From positions 14,302,078 to 14,366,077 of the forward strand of contig CM063249.1 of assembly GCA_032158295.1 (NCBI GenBank): a stretch of 64,000 bases of DNA. Reading direction: 5' to 3'. The position numbers were made by a program, and so were the translations under genes. This DNA is from Pycnopodia helianthoides (taxonomy: Eukaryota; Echinodermata; Asteroidea; Forcipulatida; Asteriidae). Below the pieces are notes generated by a model, which worked only from the letters and a program-made list of their open reading frames with translations, had not been told where the DNA came from and did no database searches. Shown here in pieces: positions 24,309 to 35,900 of this stretch; positions within the stretch are counted from its first letter, which is position 1, and each line of letters opens with the position of its first letter.

Positions 24309-24640
24309 GCACAACGTGGCTGAGTGGTTAAGTGCATGCACCAGACTCAAGTTCTGGTGGTCAAAAAGTAACCAGTGTTTGGGTTCCAATCCTGATCATG
24401 ACACTGGTGTCCTTCAGAAAGACACTTAACTATAATTACTTCTCTTCACCCAGGAGTAAATGGGTACCTGTGAGTGCATAGATGGTTCTTGTGGTTGTTG
24501 TAATTGTACTTGGCAGCTCAAGCTGTAGACTTCCCGGAGAGCTGAGATGGTTTAAGGAAATAAATGAAGGGCCCAGTGTTCATGCACCTTGAGCCTACAC
24601 TTTTCTGGATACTGGTGCTATATAAGTATCCATTATTATA
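24309..24640 (+). mobile_element. SINE with tRNA-Leu(CAA)-like head and LINE-type tail
   Basis: The A box GTGGCTGAGTGG, a regular anticodon arm CCAGA-CTCAAGT-TCTGG (anticodon CAA), and a B box GGGTTCCAATCC form the head. The body includes 'gtccttcagaaagacacttaact' and 'cttctcttcacccaggagtaaatgggtacc'. The tail 'gctatataagtatccattattat' resembles L2-type LINE tails, which such SINEs use for reverse transcription. At about 330 bp it looks close to full length and is the best-preserved SINE here. The body word also occurs inverted at 47735 and 49165. Confidence 0.75.
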
Positions 24641-24884
24641 GCTATTTTTTATTTATTCAATTCTTGTTTTATTCCACAAAAGACTGTGGAAGTTTTGCGC
24701 ATATTTGAACATAGGGACCCTTTAAAGTGCATGAGTTTGTTTCCTTCATTGGTTAAAGCAATATACATGGGACCAAAGTGGTCCCCTAAAATGCTTGAAT
24801 ACGCTGGAGACTTCCACTGTCTATAGGACACACCCCTATCACCATGGGAGGGTTAACAGAATGGGTTACAGGAGGGGTCAGTTA

Positions 24885-24995
24885 GACATGAAATAACAAA
24901 TTTGTGAAAGTTTAAGCTCAATCCGTCATCGGAGTCTAGGGAAAATAGTGAAAAACCCCATTACATGTTTTCACTGTTTTCAAACATCAGGTTCC
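24885..24995. mobile_element. Fragment of the GTACAACATTGGTA MITE family
   Basis: 'catgaaataacaaa.ttgtga', 'tttaagctcaatc.gtcat' and 'ttttcactgttttcaaacatca' match copies A and B in the same order. The ends are missing. Confidence 0.65.
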
Positions 24996-26509
24996 TTTAA
25001 CTCATCAGAAGAAAAAAATGCTTGGCTATACATTGCATTATAACTTTATCCTGAGAGGTGATGAGAAAAATAAATTTGTCTCTTTCAGATAAAAAAAGAG
25101 ACTAAACTCTGCATTGGCAATACAAGACAGTATCATACATGGTTTTTCTTTAAAAATTGTACTTCGTGTAGAAGCAAAGCACATGTGCTTTGCTTGAAAA
25201 CTCACACAATAAATTCATCATATTTTAGTTTTATAGAATTTGACTTTTGGAAAAAGGAAAGAACTAAATTGATGCTGTAAATTATTATCATACAAAGAAA
25301 ATTCAGATCAGCATGGATATCAGATAAATTTCAACAGTTTGTTTACGCATTTTGGGAGACTATATCTGGCAGTAACCTCTTTATACGTACTGGGGGAAAA
25401 AAGACTTCAATATGAAAGCTCACTGTCTGTAAAGTAAATAGCAGTACCAATCCTCTAGAGAAAATATTTCCATCTGAAATATTGTGAAAATTTGAGAAAA
25501 TAGCATTTGAAGACCACCAAATTAACCGTTGCTTATTTTTTAAGTCAAAATAAACACCTTTGTGAATGTGCGCGAAATCCCTGAATGAAATATAGTTTTT
25601 TATTGTTTTCACGTAGTCAAATTTTCACAGGTTGGTTTGTATATCACATCCATTCCTGTTTTAAATTTTTTTTAATTTTATGTGTTTTTATTTTACTTGT
25701 AATATTTTTACAATTTTTACTATTTATTGCTATTTACCGATTGTAAATCACATCCAGTTGATAAAATGAAATGAAATGAAATGGTGTGTTTCTTGTAAGC
25801 TGGAAGATTAGAATGAAATTACTCTTTGAAAAACCAATGATGTAAAATACCTTATAAACAGAATTATAGTTCTGTTAAATTCTCTCGAGTCTGATGGTCC
25901 CTTTAAATCATGGGTAGAGGCTTGACCATGATTGCTGGTCCATTTCTGCAACTGTGGACCGAAAAGGACCTCATCAGTAATTGATCACTCTCTATAGGTT
26001 TTGACGAACTTGAATTTCAGTCGGGCAGGAAAAACCAACGATTCATATTACATTCAATTGCAATTCATTTTTTGAAATTGGCCGATATGTGGCTCTCTGT
26101 GTGTAGTGTTCACCCCCCCCCCCTCTCTCTCTCTCTCTTTATGATATATGGAATGAGAAATGGAATATTGCTCGCCCGATATTCCCTCAATGCAAGTCTT
26201 GAACCTGTCATTTACGCTACCAATTTATCTAGTGTTTCAGGATTAATTTATAGTCGTGACAGCTACATGGTGATGCTGACTATCTGATTGCATTTATTGG
26301 CTCTCTGGGCTATCCGCCCCGGCACTGACATTCTCATTTCATTCTCGCTGCCGATATGAGCCACACTACTGTTGCCTAGCTAGCCAGCCCAGGCAGCAGA
26401 ATTCAATTGCTTTCAATAATACACACAACAAAATATTACCCATTGACATTCACCAGTCAACGAAACTTTAGCCTGAAACTTTTCCTTACTATTTGATGCT
26501 TTAAAGGGA

Positions 26510-26827
26510 AGGTATACGATTGGTAATCACTCTAAAAATTATGGCAATAAAAACTTACTTGGTTAGAAGTAGAGCAACTTTCGAGAGTATAAAGCATTTT
26601 GAGAAATAGTTCAATTCAAAATAATGTGGATATGGAAAAAGATGTCAGTTTTTATCCCCAAAATTGTGATCTGAGGGATTATTCTTCATACGGACATAAC
26701 TGCTCCAGATTTTTGGGGATATCTCAAAAACTCTACCACCTTTTGAATATATTGTATATATCTACATTTATATAGAATTATTACAATCAAACGATTTAAA
26801 AAACCAAAGGTATACTTTGCCTTTAAA
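26510..26827. mobile_element. MITE with TTTAAAGGGAAGGTATAC ends
   Basis: It begins TTTAAAGGGAAGGTATACGATTGG and ends CCAAAGGTATACTTTGCCTTTAAA, inverted repeats of about 20 nt. It is 318 bp with no frame. It belongs to the same superfamily style as the 23219 and 35547 elements. Confidence 0.85.
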
Positions 26828-27184
26828 TACTTGTCTGTGCTGGAGTGTTATTTAATATAAATTTTGCACTGGTTTTAGGAGAGGAGTTCAACTTTGGCAA
26901 GCTGCCTCTGGAAATGTACTTTTATTATTAAGGGTGTGTTAAATTCTATAAAAGGTTTTGAAGAATATTTGGAAGTCTTAATACTTATTGAAAACAGTGA
27001 ATTCTGTTCGGCACTGGATGACCCATTTAGCCTGTGGCAGAACAGACTGAGAATTCTTTTGTTTACAAAATGAAACACTAATAATTCAGGAAGAACAATG
27101 TGGTTCAACTTCCCCACATTGTCTTGAATATGCATATCGGCAACACTGTTCCATTCCACTTTTTCCCTTCAAAAATTCAGTGGA

Positions 27185-27365
27185 GAAGTTCTGATGTTGT
27201 CAGAGTGGGTTTGGTTCCTGGTCATTGTCCTTGAGCAAGACACTTTGCCCACTTACTTTGTCCTTCCCTATGGAACGTAAAGCCATAGGTCCTGTGTGTA
27301 CTGTGTTGTGTAAAAGTACACTTTTATCGTTGAGGGAAGGGGTTTGCCCCTGTGTTTCTGGCAAA
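27185..27365 (+). repeat. SINE body fragment
   Basis: 'ttggttcctggtcattgtccttgagcaagacactt' is the B-box-plus-body pattern of tRNA-derived SINEs. The downstream part ('gtaaaag.ac..a..acttatc', 'gaggggtt..cccc.gtgt..ctgg' pattern) is shared with 30390-30540. Confidence 0.55.
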
Positions 27366-27602
27366 GTTGGCAGCAGATTGCTCTGACTCACTTTGTATAC
27401 CCTAGTACAAGGTGCATTGTAAAATGGGTCAAATGTGTAAAATCAAATTCACAAATAGCTCTGCGTATCTGTTGTAAAATGATGAGCGTTTTAGACGTCT
27501 GTCAGGTGCAGAAAAAGCACTATGTAAGAAACTGTGTATTAAATTGTTTATGGACACTTTACCAACATATTTTTTTTTGTTTCTTCTCTACTTTTTATAC
27601 AG

Positions 27603-27652
27603 CCCAGAACTACATTAAGGACATGCTTGGAAAACAACAAAGAAATAAAACA
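27603..27652 (+). CDS. bHLH-zip transcription factor (Max-like), exon B: helix 2
   Basis: This 50-nt exon follows a strong T-rich acceptor (TTCTCTACTTTTTATACAG) and ends at donor AACA|GTAAGT. Joined to exon A in frame it reads (K)AQNYIKDMLGKQQRNKT, completing helix 2 (VLLK-AQNYIKDM, compare the VILKKATAYI or QILDKATEYI pattern of Myc and Max). It leaves in phase 0. The residues after IKDM are polar and basic and lead into the zipper. An exon boundary inside helix 2 after the invariant Lys differs from vertebrate Max as I recall its exon layout, where the boundary lies in the loop. That is one reason to keep the subfamily open. Confidence 0.85.
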
Positions 27653-27749
27653 GTAAGTGATAACATGGATACATTAGTTCTCCTTGTGAAACTATTAAAA
27701 ACGTTTTGTGAAATTACATATGTTTCATGTGTATAAAGCTCTTGCACTG

Positions 27750-27945
27750 ACATCACACACGGCTACAGTCTGCCCATGGTCTGCCCATGGTCGGCCATTT
27801 TAGGAGTCAAAATGCAAGAAAAGAACCACTCGCACGTTGCATAAATTGTGCACTCACTGAAAAGTAACACACAGGGAATTTGACTCCAAAAATGGCGTAA
27901 CCAAAATGGCGCAGCCAGAATTTATCGTGGGTATTGATGCCAGGT
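27750..27945. mobile_element. Fold-back MITE copy 2 (GCCATTTTTGGAGTCAAAT ends)
   Basis: It is the second copy of the element at 20228-20395. The left part has a local duplication 'tctgcccatggt' (27770-27793). The right arm 'gaatttgactccaaaaatggcg' pairs with the left arm 'cggccattttaggagtcaaaa'. Confidence 0.7.
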
Positions 27946-28624
27946 ATAAACTATCTATGTACTATACAACAAGGAACTATATTTGTATTTCAAATTAAAT
28001 TGCACATAACAATGAAAATACTTACAAACACCCAAATAAAATGTGTACAATAATTTCATACACTTAAATAGAAAAATTAATATTTAGCAAAAATAAAAAA
28101 TGTGTAGAAATGATAATGCACCCCTATCAATAGCAATTGAAAAACCATTAAACTTCAGCAACTACTTTAGCAATCACTTGTAGCTGTAGGTTTTTCACCC
28201 TACAAATACATTAGGGACCAAGTTGATGCTTGAGGAAAAATAGCCGGGTCCCATGTGTGCAGCTCATCTGTGTAATCCAAGTTGTGCATAGGGAATCAAC
28301 GATGATTGCTGCGTGATTAAGGTCTCTATTGATATTTTTCAGGGGAGACCCTTGAGTACTTTATCCACAGAGCAGGGAGGTGACCGGTTGGACTGACAGC
28401 CTCAGTCAACCAGATATTATATTGATTGTTTTCACAGTACACTTGCTCCCCTCTCCCGAGTTGATTGAGTCCCCATACCTTTAGTGCATGCTCCACTAGT
28501 ACTCATGTCTGTTTTGATCTTCATAGACGCCCTATGATTGTCTTTCTGTCTGTTTATAAAGTAAACTGTGTTTTTCTTCAGCAGTCAAATGCTCATTTTT
28601 TTTATCATGACTACAATTAATAGT

Positions 28625-29150
28625 CACGAGCTTGGATCTCAAAAACTGGTTAAGAGGGCTTTTGCTAGACTGGCCTTCAAAAACTAGTTGAGAGAGCTGT
28701 GGGCCAGCCTGTTCTGCACTGTCTGTTCTGCAAAGATAGTTCTTTGGGTCTAACCTGGCCTTCAAATTGGTTAATTAATCTAGAGTGCTTTGGGCTAGCC
28801 TGGCATGCAAAAATGAGTTAAGAATGCTGTGGCAAAGCATGGCGTGTAAAAACTAGTTAATTTTAATAGTTCTGTGGGCTGGCCTGGCCTTTAAAAAATT
28901 GGTCAAGCTAGAGTGCTGTGGGCTAACCTGGTCTGCAAAAAATTGGTCAAGCTAGAGTGCTGTGGGCTAGCCTGGCCTGCAAAAACTAGTTAAGCTAGAG
29001 TGCTGCGGGATAGCCCGGCCTGCAAAATTAGTTATGGATGCCGTGGCATAGCATGGTGCGCAAAAAAAGAGTCAGTGGGCTAGCCTGGTGTGTAAACACT
29101 TACCTAGTGGGGAGTGCTGTGGGCAAGCAAAAACTAGATAATGGTGTGGA
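28625..29150. repeat. Minisatellite, about 44-55-bp units
   Basis: Roughly ten diverged units follow the pattern 'agctagagtgctgtgggctagcctggcctgcaaaaa.tagtta'. In the core (28900-29000) the spacing between 'aagctagagtgctg' words is about 44 nt, while outer units are longer and more diverged. The array is noncoding and lies in an intron. Confidence 0.85.
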
Positions 29151-30115
29151 CTAGTCAAACTTCTTGAAAGCGGAGTATGGTGATGACTATAAGCAGAGCC
29201 GAGAAATTGGGCCCTGTTCTAATGATAGCGTCCAATGGTCAAGAAAATATTAAACAACTAGTCTGTTCAGAGAGTTCAAGCAAGCATTACTCTACAATAA
29301 CAAATATTTTAAGGCCTGCAAATTACTTGTGCACTTTCCAATTAAAAAGTTACCCACACCTTCAGTCAAGTTACAATCATAGACACTTGATTCTTCTTTC
29401 TTTTTGTATGAAAACTAATTCTGTACCTCGGCATTAAATAGCAGCGTGTCATTTCATCAAATAATTTTTTAATGAAGATGAACAGGTTTGAGGCAACGTG
29501 AGTGTAAATAGCGGAAATGTGAGATATTTCTCCTTGACTTTAGCCTAAGAGAATATCCCAGTATCATTTCATGTGTAAAGCAACTGAATCTAATGCATCG
29601 TTCATGGATGAAGTTAGTGGCGACCCAATGCATGGATACTTTACAAATATGTTATGCACACCGCTAGGCCAACTGTGACAATGAACCATGACTAGAGCTG
29701 GGCACAAGAGGGTGCTCCGCCTCTAAATAGAAGTCCCATAGTACCTCATGTTGAATTTTTTAAATATTCAAAATACTCTGAAAACATTTAGAAGACTTGT
29801 ACAGCATCTTGAAATGAAAAAAACAAATATGTTGTGACAATTCTGATAAATTTAATTCGGAATGTAGGCACTTTGAACTATGTCCAGCACTAAATAGCAT
29901 CCTGCCTGAGCGCTGATTTGCATACTTAAAAGTGGCCATCTTTGGAAAAGGGCATAATGCTAGTAATCAAAATAGGATCAATTTTTCATTCTTCCTACCC
30001 ATGTGTCAACAGCCTTACAGTATAATATCGGATTCTTAACATATCTGCATAATAATGGAAAGATTGTAGAACCGAAAACCTTTCTCCTGCAGATGATCAG
30101 AGCAATACTGATCGA

Positions 30116-30245
30116 AATGTTGAGTTGTCAAACCACGGTTCTTCTCAGAACCCCTACAACTCATAAAAGAGATTTATGTACATGGTGTCACCGCAAAACC
30201 TCACTTGATTGTATTCCCACCATGCAAAGTTTCAAATCCTATTAA
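30116..30245. mobile_element. MITE, half copy (right side)
   Basis: 'agaacc.ctacaactcataa.agagat', 'atgtacatggtgt.acc' and 'accatgcaaagtttcaaatcct' match the two halves of the complete copy at 38033-38212. The left half is missing. Confidence 0.6.
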
Positions 30246-30389
30246 CAAGATTTTTGACTTCACGGACCGGGTAAGTTCACGAAGTAAAAGGAAAACCACA
30301 CAATTTGGGGGATATTTGTGTGAATCATTATTTTTGACTTTTAAAACATCTTTCCAGCCATATTAATTTCATAACAAAAACTCTGATAT

Positions 30390-30560
30390 AGCCGAAAGCG
30401 CCCAATCCGAAAGGCAAGGTGTCCCTTAAGCCGTAGGTCCCATGTACGAGGATTGGTAGTGAATGTAAAAGAACCCAGAACACTTATCATGGACGAGTAG
30501 GGGTTAACCCAGGTGTGTCTGGTTCACATAGCAAGCACCCTTTGTTTACAGGTTTCCTCA
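30390..30560 (+). repeat. SINE body fragment
   Basis: 'gtaaaagaacccagaacacttatc' followed by 'gagtaggggttaacccaggtgtgtctgg' is the downstream part of a tRNA-derived SINE seen also at 27255-27365. No A or B box remains. Confidence 0.5.
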
Positions 30561-31239
30561 GCTGTAGCTTGTGAGATACAGTGAAATTCATGTATGTGGC
30601 ATCCTTGTTTCATTATGAGAGTTAGAACAGTTTAAGGTCTAGTAAAAAGATATTTACTGGTCCAATAAAAGCTCAGAGCTCAAAGACCTGTTGTGAAGTA
30701 GAGGCTTTCTTGAACGTTGAGCCCCGTTCTGGTGAGGTACTCTCCAGTTTTTCAGGGTGTTAGTACTGCTGCACCTTAGGGCATTTTATTTTATTTCAGT
30801 TCAGATCTATGTATTTTCACTTGGAATTTCACCCTTGTTTAAGTCTTTGTATTAGAGGCCCTGTTGACAATTTGAAAAATCCTTGATGAAAAGAGCCCAC
30901 TTTATAGCATATATTGATCAGGACTGATACAATGGCAGATAACTTGTTTTAGCAATGTTTATCTTTGGGCTGGGGAGAAAGTGGTTCGGGTTCCACAAAG
31001 CTGCCGATAGTTACACCAATGCCTGTGAATATAATCAAAAGCCCCATATGCCTGCTGATATCTGATGTGGCTGCAAAACATCTGTACACAACCATCCATG
31101 TCAAAACAAATTAATCTTTTGTCCTGTGTGAAATATGATTGATATGTTTGGTAGTCACAGTTGAGTGGATTGATGCTGAGTGTTTCATGAACAAAAAACA
31201 ACAAAATCTTCTGTTTGGAGCAATTTAATTTTGAAGACA

Positions 31240-31620
31240 TTGTAAAGTGTTTCCAAGAATCAACTTCTGGTAACTTTCTCTCTATGAATCAAGATAAGAC
31301 ACAGCATGTATATGTTTGGCGAAAGTGCAGCTATCAGTGTGATACTATCTATAAATCAAGATGTGGTACAACATTTGGTATTATTGAAAATATTGGCGTA
31401 AAAATGCAGTTTCTTATGTGCATACTCTGTGAATCAAGATATGGTATAACATTTGGTACCATTGGTTTGGAGTGGTGGTAAAAGTTCACCATCAAGATAT
31501 GGTGTTTCAGTGATATTGTTGGAATATTGGCACAAGCACAACTTCTGGTGTGCATACTCGGTATGAATCATGACAGTGGTACGTTGGAAATGTTTACAAA
31601 AGTTAAGCATCCAATGTGCT
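31240..31620. repeat. Minisatellite, about 65-80-bp units
   Basis: At least five diverged units share 'gtgcatactctgtgaatcaagatatggtataacatttggta' followed by 'attggc..aa..gca..ttct'. Unit cores start near 31285, 31355, 31432, 31493 and 31565. The short frames across it on both strands are periodic because of this repeat and should not be taken as proteins. Confidence 0.75.
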
Positions 31621-32596
31621 TAGTCTCTTTGTAAGGGAAAAACCAGACTTTGGCGAGAGTACCCATCCAATGGGTAACTACTTCAATTCATTCCATATAA
31701 TGCCAATCTTGCAGTTAGGCGGAGATTTTAAACAACATAATCAGGGAGATTTTTAGAATTACATTCAACATAATAGTTCCCATAATCAAGGAGATTTTCA
31801 AAATTGTTCACCAGAATGTGGAAAGATCGATTTATTTTCAGGAACTTCTCGCAGAATCAAGGAGAGTTGGCAGCTCTGTAAATGTGATCATTCCAACATA
31901 ATTTTTAAAATTTTGTTATGCAAAAGTGTTGAACTGAGGTCATTGATTATGATAATAAGAGGGGTGTGTTGTTAGAATAGATTTTTCCAAGGTGAATGTG
32001 ACAGTATTGAATTAACAATGCTTTGTAGCTGCCATCTATGAAGGACAAAAACTCCAGTTAATTGTTCGTAATCCCTAATGTTGTCACATATTTATAGACT
32101 GTTTACACCCTGCCTCACAAAGCTAAGCCTCTATACTTTTTGCTCTTTTATCATGACGTCTGTTCAACATGAATGACTACATTGAATTTAGGATTAAACC
32201 AATCAACGGTTCCAAAAACCAAAGGTATCCATTCACCTTTAACTGGTTGTCAATTTCTGTTATTTCTTTTGACCCTCTCACCCACAATTTCGGAAGTTTT
32301 GTTGTTGTTAAATGTTAATTATTCAGAATGGCTGAATGGCTGAATGGCTGGCCCTTAAGCAAATATGTATGCCTACTATAGCAGATAATATTAATAAAAA
32401 AGTGTCTGAATTGAAAAATATGAGTAAGCATAATAGTATTTCACAAACGATCAACAAGATTTGACAGTCGCATATTTCTGCCGATGGATTTGCATTGTGA
32501 CATCACTCATATGCTTACAAGAACTGCCAGAGTTATTGGTGTTTTGCTTTGGGAAGTAGCAGGTATGTCATAGAAGCTGTGCAGAAGAACATCGGG

Positions 32597-32985
32597 GCTC
32601 AATCTCAAAATTAGCTAATGGGGAACAAAATTATGCTTACCAGATTAAGGTTACCAGCCAAAATACCATGTCACATGTACCATTTGTGACTGTATTCTGC
32701 TTGTTTTTGCTCAGCAGAAATTTTCTGCTTATAAGCAGCTCTTTTGAAATTTGGCCCTACTTGCGGGCTTTACAAGCTCAACTTCACATAGCTGCTTAAG
32801 CAGAAAATATTGCTTAACAATTCCCTGCTAAGCAGAAATTACCTGGACAGACCAGTCAAAATTGGTACATATGACACAATATTTTGGCTGGTAACCTTTT
32901 AGTAGTAAGCGAAATTGTTTAGTACTTAGCTTAGGTTTGTGCTTAGCTTAATTTTGTGCTCAAGCAGCTCTATGAAATGGGCCCT
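32597..32985. mobile_element. Two adjacent MITEs of the GGGCCCAATTT family
   Basis: The first (32597-32757) runs from GGGGCTCAATCTCAAAATTAGC to GCTCTTTTGAAATTTGGCCCT. The second (32760-32985) starts in the GGCCCTA junction and ends CTCTATGAAATGGGCCCTA. Both have 'gctgcttaagcagaaaat' or 'gcttagc' interiors and 'ggtacatatgaca' or its inverse. Tail-to-head insertion of two family members is likely. Confidence 0.7.
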
Positions 32986-33171
32986 AGTAATCACACAGCC
33001 ATCTGCAATTACATTCAAACCTGTACCAAGCTAAGGTACATCACTGGTGAGGTTGGTATTGTTAATAAACATGTTACCTCTATAGATTTTTTAATAAGAT
33101 AATAATGGTAATTATACTACAAAGGATAATTTAAAGGTTGACATACAATATTGATTTGTTTGATTTGGCAG

Positions 33172-33260
33172 TGTATGGAAGATATTGAGACCCTCAAGTC
33201 TAAAAACAGCACCATGGAAGACAGCATTGCTATGCTGAAACAAGAATACGACATCCTTAG
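33172..33260 (+). CDS. bHLH-zip transcription factor (Max-like), exon C: leucine zipper
   Basis: This 89-nt exon lies between acceptor TTTGGCAG and donor CTTAG|GTAGGT. It enters in phase 0 after the ACA codon of exon B and reads CMEDIETLKSKNSTME then DSIAMLKQEYDIL, leaving in phase 2. Heptad a positions are Ile, Asn, Ile, Tyr and d positions are Leu, Met, Leu, Leu, a four-heptad zipper. The Asn at the second a position matches the Asn of the Max zipper (Max has Gln-Asn there, this protein Lys-Asn). Relative to Max the stretch between helix 2 and the zipper is three residues longer. An overlapping second donor (GTAAGC at 33265) would bring in an immediate TAG stop. Confidence 0.85.
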
Positions 33261-35546
33261 GTAGGTAAGCACCTTTCATGCACTCACCCTCTCTCCCTCC
33301 CTCTCTCTCTCTCTTTCTCTCTTTTGTCAAAAATATAAACCCAAAGAATGGCCAACCGAAGGTCTGCGAAAAATGTGTGGATTTACATTGCCTCTTTTTG
33401 TTTGGTTTTCATAATGTATTGGGTGGTTGGATTTTCTGTTGATGTTATTGTTGTCATTGATTGTTTGCTTGTTAAGGTTTTTTTTTCATGGGGTGGGAAG
33501 AGGAGTGTTACAATCTTTAGAGGACAATCCCCCTTTCTCAATGTTTTGTTTGTATTTTTTCATGGGTTTTCAAATTGTATTTTTTTATTTGTTAGATATT
33601 GTATGTTGAACCAGTGAGTAGAAAATGGTGAGCATGCTCACATAATCTCAAATATGGTAATTTTGTGCGGCAGTAGGCCTTTGCTGTTTTTCCCCTAATT
33701 CCTCATTATATTTCAATGTCCATTAGCAGCAAATGAAATTGAAACTTTTAAAACTCATGCTGTTTTGCATCATTCAGTTTAGAAAATAACTTCTACATAA
33801 CTTCACATCCTGGGCATGAAAATTCAATGTTCTTAGTTTTTGAACTCACTATATGCTTTGAAGAGCTTGCACTCCATACACAAGGATATGTGTAAATGTA
33901 CCACCAAGTGAATGATTTGAAGTCCCTTGGTTGTCCTCAACACCTTATGTTACAAAACCATCCCAGATGTTTGTGGATGAATGGATACATAGGGAGCGTG
34001 TTATGTATGAGCGGGGTGGAAGGTAGCCATTATGGGTAATAGGCTAGTGTTCCTGAAGTATGGTTGGCATTTGTTAACCACAGAGACAGTTATAGAAAAT
34101 CAGCTACTCCAAACTCCGTGAACTTGTTTCTGTCCAGGCAGCATGTATCCCGGAAACTCCACCCCCGCCCCCTTAACCCTGAGTTCTGGCATATTGCTTA
34201 TTGCACGATTTACTTTTCCTCTTCCCCCTCCCCCACCCCTGACGCCCCTCTCTTTATATAGTCCGACATGAGATGAATGAGCCCGACATGAGACAATGAG
34301 ACTAGAATCCCCTTAATCTATGAGTCACAATGAGCAGATCAGCAGCTTTCTACACCCACTGTCTTTTGGGCAGCAAATCTTATATGGACCTTGAATGTGT
34401 TTGAGATTTACCAGTATTAATTGAGCTGCTGCGGAAACATGCAAAGCTGCATTCAGGGTAATTTGTCAGACAGTCAGATTGAAGGATGTTGTAGTATGTT
34501 GCAATTAGCTCAATGCTATCATTGTCTGCTTACACCTAAGGCCAAGTTTGCTCAACGACCATTTGTCAACTAGCAGCTGATATTAACTGGTACTCATGCT
34601 CAAAGACATGTGTTGGGTACCAGACAATACCAGCCTCGAGTCTACAAATTGTCTGTGTGCAAACTTTGCCAATGCATCTGCATTAATTTGGGCTACAAAA
34701 GCCAACAAAGTTCTCAGTGTGCTTGCATTTCTAAGAACAATTGGAATGTAAGTCAGCTGTACAACCTAGCACCCCCAAAAGTCTCAGTAAGAACTTGCTT
34801 AACTCAGCTCCCCTCCCCCCTCCTAAAAAAAATATTTAAACAAATTAATAATTAAATACACAAAAGCAAAAACATATACACCCAACTTCTATTGTTCCTT
34901 TGTCTTTAGAAAAATTTATTTGTGGAGTAGTGTTTTCCCCATTGTTTGAGTACCCTGTACCCCCTCCTCAGGCACACACACCCATTCCCACATGTTTGTC
35001 GACCTCACATAAATCAAGGACTTCTCTTTGTTCTCCCGTTATTTTGTTTTATTGAGGTCCCCAATGGTTTTATACATAAAATCAAACTGAACACATCTTT
35101 TTTAGTCTCTCAATCCATTGGAATCACTTTTGTTTAAGTCCTCGTTGTCAACAGGTAAACACATTCACGAGCACTTACACTTCCTCTGCACAACTATCTG
35201 CACCTGAAGTCATGACAAAATAGGGGGAATCCAGTTTCCTTAAAAACAGTATTCTGCATTTATGTGTTGTGGTACTTGTTGAGGGATTTGCATGTGCGAT
35301 AGCTGTCACAATGTTGAACCAATTTTGCAGATGTGCCAGGAGTAAAATCAGGAATGGGGACACAGGGTACTTCACTAACTTGTGTACTAAAATGTACCAA
35401 TAATTATGACCATGGAGTGGAATTAAAATGATGAGGAAACAGGACCATATCAACAGAAGACCACTATGTCATTTTTCATTTTTATTCAAAATTCCACAGA
35501 GTAATGGTCATGGACTTAAGATTGTTCTGAAGTTGTAGGAAGTTGA

Positions 35547-35900
35547 TTTAAAGGCAGGGTGTACTTTTGGTAATTACTTCACAACTTAATGATCATAAAG
35601 ACCATAAAGAGCATTGGACAGCCTGGTTGATATTATAAAACATTGTAAGAAACAACCCTCTTTAAAGTATTGTAGTTTTAGATAAAAGAAGTAATTTTTC
35701 ACAAAAAAATTTGAATCTCAGAGAAAGGCTTCATACATCTGAAAGAACATAATTCTATGCAACAAGGTTGTTTTTTCTTTCATTATTTTCTTGCAACTTC
35801 GATGACCAATTGAGCCGAAATGTTCATAGGTTTGTTGTTTTATGCATACGTTGGGATACACCAAGTGAGGATACTGGTCTATGATAATTATCAAGACAGG
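35547..35900. mobile_element. MITE of the TTTAAAGGC..GTACTTTTGGTAATTA family
   Basis: It begins TTTAAAGGCAGGGTGTACTTTTGGTAATTA. The right part has 'gaccaattgagccgaaatgttcataggtttgttgttttatgcata', 'ttgggatacaccaagtgaggatactgg' and 'tgataattatc', the diverged inverse of terminal sequence. The outer right TIR is missing or truncated. I recall this style of repeat from sea-star genomes, which is the main basis for the organism guess. Confidence 0.7.

Larger units (their letters stand above)
5078..27602 (+). other. Intron between exons A and B (about 22.5 kb)
   Basis: It runs from donor GTAGGT at 5078 to an acceptor with a T-rich tract ending TATACAG at 27602. No further exon of the gene was recognised inside it. 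It is filled with MITEs, SINE pieces and tandem repeats, listed separately where supportable. Stretches with nothing recognisable include roughly 5700-6390, 9600-10590, 14000-15690, 17400-18640, 20700-23215 and 25000-26500. Short frames there have no domain signatures. Confidence 0.7.
27653..33171 (+). other. Intron between exons B and C (about 5.5 kb)
   Basis: Donor GTAAGT at 27653, acceptor TTTGATTTGGCAG at 33171. It holds a fold-back MITE, two minisatellites, SINE sequence and two adjacent GGGCCC-type MITEs, listed separately. 27960-28620 and 29170-30110 show nothing recognisable. Confidence 0.75.

Noticed and set aside
28625..29150. Regularly spaced repeats considered as a CRISPR-like array
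   Set aside because: Units are diverged and contiguous without unique spacers, and the context is eukaryotic intron.
31215..31555. Overlapping frames on both strands with periodic residues
   Set aside because: The periodicity follows from the 65-80-bp minisatellite. No independent protein signal is seen.
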